Source of the DNA: Phycisphaerae bacterium
GTDB taxonomy: Bacteria; Planctomycetota; Phycisphaerae; UBA1845; Fen-1342
Assembly (NCBI GenBank): GCA_016935035.1
Contig: JAFGRR010000662.1
Location: 1 to 8,867 of the forward strand
Length of the DNA: 8,867 bases
Direction: 5' to 3'
Positions 6,293 to 8,867 of this stretch are shown here, one piece after another. The notes under the pieces were generated by a model. That model was not told where the DNA came from. It saw nothing but the letters and a program-made list of their open reading frames with translations, and searched no databases. Position numbers and translations under genes: made by a program. Positions within the stretch are counted from its first letter, which is position 1; each line of letters begins with the position of its first letter.

Positions 6293-7696
6293 ATGCAGCG
6301 TGATGGGTTTGTGAGACAAACGGTTATCACACGTCAGCCCCCGCGCGAACGCGCATGGCTCGCGGGTATTGGTGCGCGCGCCGGCATGATTGCGGTCGCC
6401 ATTGCCTGTGTGCTGCCGGCAGCGGTGCATGCTGATGCAACGCCTGTTGTCGATCTGGCGTCACTGCAATCGGCGTTTGAGCAGGTGCTGGCTGACGCGT
6501 CGCCCGGCGTCGTCGGCGTTCGTGTGTATCGGCGGTGTCCGCCCGTGCGCGCCGATCTCGGCATCGCGCAGCAATACGTGCTCGTCAACGGCACGGGCAC
6601 TGTTCTGCGCTCTGATGGGCTGATTCTGACAAATGAGCACGTCGTTCAGTCGGCGTTTGACATCGAAGTGACGATGTACGACGGCACGCGTCTGGCTGCG
6701 GCTGTGCTGGCCGCCGATCCACGCAGTGACCTGGCCGTGTTGAAAGTGCCGCGCGGTGGGTTGCAGCCCATTGAGATTGCCGACTGGGCACAAGTCCGTC
6801 GCGGACAGTGGGCTATCGCCGTCGGAAACCCGCTCGGCCTCGGCAGCGACGGACAGGCCAGCGTCTCAGTCGGCGTGATCTCAAACCTCGGCCGGCGACT
6901 GCCCGGCCTCGGCGAGGACGACGACCGCCTCTACTCTGACATGATCCAAACCACCGCCGCCATCAACCCGGGCAACTCCGGCGGGCCACTCTTCGACATC
7001 AATGGCCACCTCGTCGGCGTCGTCACCGCCGTGTATACGCGTGCCGGTGCCGATGAAGGCGTGGGGTTCGCGATCCCGATGACGCCTTTCAGACGCAGCG
7101 TCGTCGAGCGCCTCCTGGCCGGTGAGCTGGTCGAGTACGGCTATCTTGGGCTTGCGGCCGAACTCGGCACACGCGACGTGCTCGGCCACGCACCGGCCGG
7201 GTTGGCGATCGTCCATGTCGAGCCGGGTGGTCCTGCCTGCGCTGCCGGGCTTCAAGTCGACGATCGAATCATCACCTACGACGGTCACCAGATACTCGAC
7301 ACGGAGCAGCTCGTGGATCTGGTCGGCCAGACGCTGGCCGGTCAATCCATCGAAATCGGCTACGAGCGTGCCGGGTACAGCGCAGCCGCCACCGTGGTCG
7401 TCGAACGTCGCGACCTGACGCGTGTCGCGTGGATGCGTGGCCCGGCGTTGCTCTGGCGTGGCGCGCGGCTCGTCGAGCAATGTGACGTCCAACCGGGCAC
7501 GTCCGGCGTGATCGTCCTCGAAGTCGCCGCCACCAGCCCAGCCGGGCTGACTGAATTGACGCCCGGCGACGTGATCGAGGAAGTCAATCGCCAGCCGGTT
7601 GACGACTTGGCCACGTTCGAGACGCTCGTCCGCGGCCAACGGAGCGATATCGTCCTCACCGTTCGTGATCGCGGCCAAATCACCGTCAATCCGTGA
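6293..7696 (+). CDS. htrA: HtrA/Deg-family serine protease with two PDZ domains
   Basis: The product is 467 residues. Envelope serine protease and chaperone for misfolded proteins, by family. The N-terminus has a long basic n-region and a hydrophobic core at about 28-44 (GMIAVAIACVLPAA), with likely signal cleavage after VHA47. The trypsin-like domain spans about 55-275 with an intact triad: His116 (LTNEHVV), Asp146 (DPRSDLAVLKV) and Ser229 (NPGNSGGPLF). PDZ1 covers about 283-372, with carboxylate-binding loop YLGL (284-287) and the EPGGPACAAGLQVDD stretch. PDZ2 covers about 388-462, with loop WRGA and LTPGDVIEEVNRQPV. Two PDZ domains match DegP/DegQ rather than DegS. ATG 6293 is preferred, with GGAG 10 bases upstream; an open frame continues upstream to 6230 without family similarity. 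It sits 75 bases after recA and before hsp20 and lon, so it belongs to a protein-quality-control cluster. The exact Deg paralogue cannot be assigned. Confidence 0.95.
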   Translation: MQRDGFVRQTVITRQPPRERAWLAGIGARAGMIAVAIACVLPAAVHADATPVVDLASLQSAFEQVLADASPGVVGVRVYRRCPPVRADLGIAQQYVLVNGTGTVLRSDGLILTNEHVVQSAFDIEVTMYDGTRLAAAVLAADPRSDLAVLKVPRGGLQPIEIADWAQVRRGQWAIAVGNPLGLGSDGQASVSVGVISNLGRRLPGLGEDDDRLYSDMIQTTAAINPGNSGGPLFDINGHLVGVVTAVYTRAGADEGVGFAIPMTPFRRSVVERLLAGELVEYGYLGLAAELGTRDVLGHAPAGLAIVHVEPGGPACAAGLQVDDRIITYDGHQILDTEQLVDLVGQTLAGQSIEIGYERAGYSAAATVVVERRDLTRVAWMRGPALLWRGARLVEQCDVQPGTSGVIVLEVAATSPAGLTELTPGDVIEEVNRQPVDDLATFETLVRGQRSDIVLTVRDRGQITVNP

Positions 7697-7832
7697 CCAT
7701 CTGGCGGGCGATCCGTACGTAGACGCCCGCGTGTGGCATCACCGCCGGGCGCCTTACCTCCGAGCCATATTGCGGTTACCATCCAGTGGTGTTTTCGGGA
7801 AGTCGCATTTCCTCGATCTTCGGAGAGCGACG
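7697..7832 (+). other. htrA-hsp20 gap with a GC hairpin
   Basis: This 136-base gap starts with a perfect 7-bp stem, GCGGGCG (7704-7710) with CGCCCGC (7724-7730), around a 13-base loop. It begins 7 bases past the htrA stop but has no T-run, so at best it is a weak terminator or a 3'-end protecting hairpin. I see no CIRCE element and no convincing sigma70 or sigma32-type promoter in the rest. The hsp20 ribosome binding site GGAG is at 7822-7825. Confidence 0.4.
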
Positions 7833-8264
7833 GTGATCAAGATACCCACGCAACGCTTTGGCGAAGGGCGCAACATCGACGACTGGTCCCAGAACATTCA
7901 CGACATGATCGAGGAGATGCACAACCGCACCTTCTTCCAGTTCCGTCGTGCCGATACATGGCAGCCGTCGATCAACGCCTACGAAACCGAGACCAGCTAC
8001 ATCGTTTGCGTCGACCTCGCGGGCCTGGAGGAGAAACAGGTCGCGGTGGAGTGCGTCGAGGAACGGCGGATCGTGATCGCCGGCTGCCGTGGCAAACCGC
8101 GCCCGGAGCAGCACGAGGGCACGCTTAGCGTGCACATGATGGAGATAGACGAAGGGCCGTTCCGTCGCGAGATGGAATTGCCGCAGGCAATAGTGGCCGA
8201 CGCCGTCGAGGCCGAGTACCGCAAGGGTTACCTATGGATTCATCTGCCGAAGAAGGCGAAGTGA
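7833..8264 (+). CDS. Small heat-shock protein, Hsp20/alpha-crystallin family
   Basis: The product is 143 residues from a GTG start with GGAG 7 bases upstream. It is an ATP-independent holdase that binds unfolding proteins, by family. An N-terminal arm of about 40 residues (DDWSQNIHDMIEEMHNRTFFQF) precedes the alpha-crystallin domain at about 42-140. That domain opens with WQPSINAYETETSYIVCVDLAGLEEKQV, runs through EIDEGPFRREMELP (104-117), and ends with the family signature AxxxxGxLxIxLPK as AEYRKGYLWIHLPK (127-140). The chain stops three residues later (KAK), so the C-terminal IxI/V tail motif used by many family members for oligomer assembly is missing. The frame is open further upstream to 7599 inside htrA, but that stretch is out of frame with htrA and unrelated to the family. 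Its 3' end overlaps or touches lon, which suggests co-transcription of a holdase with a protease. Confidence 0.93.
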   Translation: MIKIPTQRFGEGRNIDDWSQNIHDMIEEMHNRTFFQFRRADTWQPSINAYETETSYIVCVDLAGLEEKQVAVECVEERRIVIAGCRGKPRPEQHEGTLSVHMMEIDEGPFRREMELPQAIVADAVEAEYRKGYLWIHLPKKAK

Positions 8265-8867
8265 ACAAGGACCAGCCGGACACCACGGAGTCCGCCCCGG
8301 ATGCGGAAGCGCCGGCAGTTGACGATGTAACCGGCGAGATTCGGCATATCCCGACCGAGCTCCCCGTGCTGCCTGTGCGCAACGTTGTCATCTTCCCGGG
8401 TACTGTCGTCCCGCTGACCGTCGGCCGCGAAAAGTCCAAACGGCTGATCGATGTCGTGCTCGAGGGTGATCGGCTCGTCGGCGTCTTTTCGCAGCGCGAC
8501 GATAGTGTCGATGACCCCAACATCGACGACGTATACCGCGTCGGCACTATTGCACGCGTGCTCAAGCTCCTGAAGATGCCCGATGGCAGCAACAGCTTGC
8601 TCGTGCATGGCGTCGCCCGCATCGGGCTTGAGCGGTTCATCGAGACCGACCCGTTCTGGCGTGCCGTCGTGCATCCGCACGAGGATGTGGGTGAGACCTC
8701 GCTCGAACTCGAGGCCCTGGCCTACACCGCCCGCCGCACCGCCGAAAAGGTCATCGAGTACAGCCCGAACGTGCCCGACGAAGCCCGGCTGATGTTGACC
8801 AACATCGACAAGCCCGGGCCGCTGGCTGACTTTCTGGCGGCCAATTTGTCGCTTGGGCTAGTGCAGA
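8234..8867 (+). CDS. lon: ATP-dependent protease Lon, N-terminal part (3' partial)
   Basis: The frame stays open to the window end, giving 211 residues. It starts with an acidic, unstructured stretch of about 35 residues (MDSSAEEGEVNKDQPDTTESAP...). The Lon substrate-binding (PUA-like) domain follows from ELPVLPVRNVVIFPGTVVPLTVGREKS, through VGTIARVLKLLKMPDGSNSLLVHGVARIGLERF, to the helical part that ends LADFLAANLSLGL. The AAA+ and Ser-Lys protease domains lie beyond the window. Two starts are plausible. ATG 8234 has AAGGG 6 bases upstream and overlaps hsp20 by 31 bases. GTG 8261 forms a GTGA overlap with the hsp20 stop, with AAGAAGG only 4 bases before it. I prefer 8234 for its codon and spacing, without strong certainty. 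Either way lon is coupled to hsp20. Confidence 0.92.
   Translation, partial: MDSSAEEGEVNKDQPDTTESAPDAEAPAVDDVTGEIRHIPTELPVLPVRNVVIFPGTVVPLTVGREKSKRLIDVVLEGDRLVGVFSQRDDSVDDPNIDDVYRVGTIARVLKLLKMPDGSNSLLVHGVARIGLERFIETDPFWRAVVHPHEDVGETSLELEALAYTARRTAEKVIEYSPNVPDEARLMLTNIDKPGPLADFLAANLSLGLVQ

Noticed and set aside
6881..7678. 265-codon open frame antisense to htrA
   Set aside because: It is a shadow of htrA in high-GC DNA, with no motif and no ribosome binding site.
7697..7832. CIRCE or sigma32-type heat-shock element before hsp20
   Set aside because: No TTAGCACTC-type inverted repeat and no matching -35/-10 pair found by eye.
1..8867. CRISPR array, tRNA, transposase, prophage or toxin-antitoxin genes
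   Set aside because: None seen: no regularly spaced repeats, no cloverleaf-like sequence noticed, and every sizeable gene is housekeeping, stress or envelope related.

Overview
This is a GC-rich bacterial chromosomal window with eight protein-coding genes, the first and last cut by the window edges. No rRNA, tRNA, CRISPR array, insertion sequence or phage gene is visible. The best guess for the host is a planctomycete or a relative. The main hint is the first gene, an ABC-2/NatB-type permease fused to a CPBP intramembrane protease, an architecture I associate with Planctomycetota. This assignment is from memory of family distribution, not from a search.

Layout. (1) 1-1473, plus: C-terminal part of the permease-CPBP fusion. 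(2) 1474-1612: convergent gap with a strong hairpin terminator that has its T-tract on the minus strand. (3) 4034 down to 1613, minus: a compact three-gene operon. It encodes an ECF-type sigma factor, a single-pass membrane protein in the usual anti-sigma position but without a zinc-binding motif, and a secreted coiled-coil protein. The genes are joined by stop/start contacts. (4) 4035-4239: divergent promoter region with a perfect GC-rich inverted repeat. (5) 4240-4956, plus: nnrE, NAD(P)H-hydrate epimerase. (6) 5075-6217, plus: recA, with its own sigma70-like promoter whose -35 box overlaps the nnrE stop codon. (7) 6293-7696, plus: a secreted HtrA/Deg protease with two PDZ domains. (8) 7833-8264, plus: a small heat-shock protein. 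(9) 8234-8867, plus: the N-terminal part of Lon, overlapping or touching the hsp20 stop.

The plus-strand right half is a maintenance and stress block: metabolite repair (NnrE), DNA repair (RecA), envelope protein quality control (HtrA), holdase (Hsp20) and ATP-dependent proteolysis (Lon). The minus-strand operon looks like an envelope-sensing unit: sigma factor, membrane partner and an exported coiled-coil protein. It is the least understood part of the window and the best candidate for something undescribed. Everything else is recognisable housekeeping or stress biology. I did not find a defence system, toxin-antitoxin pair or mobile island.
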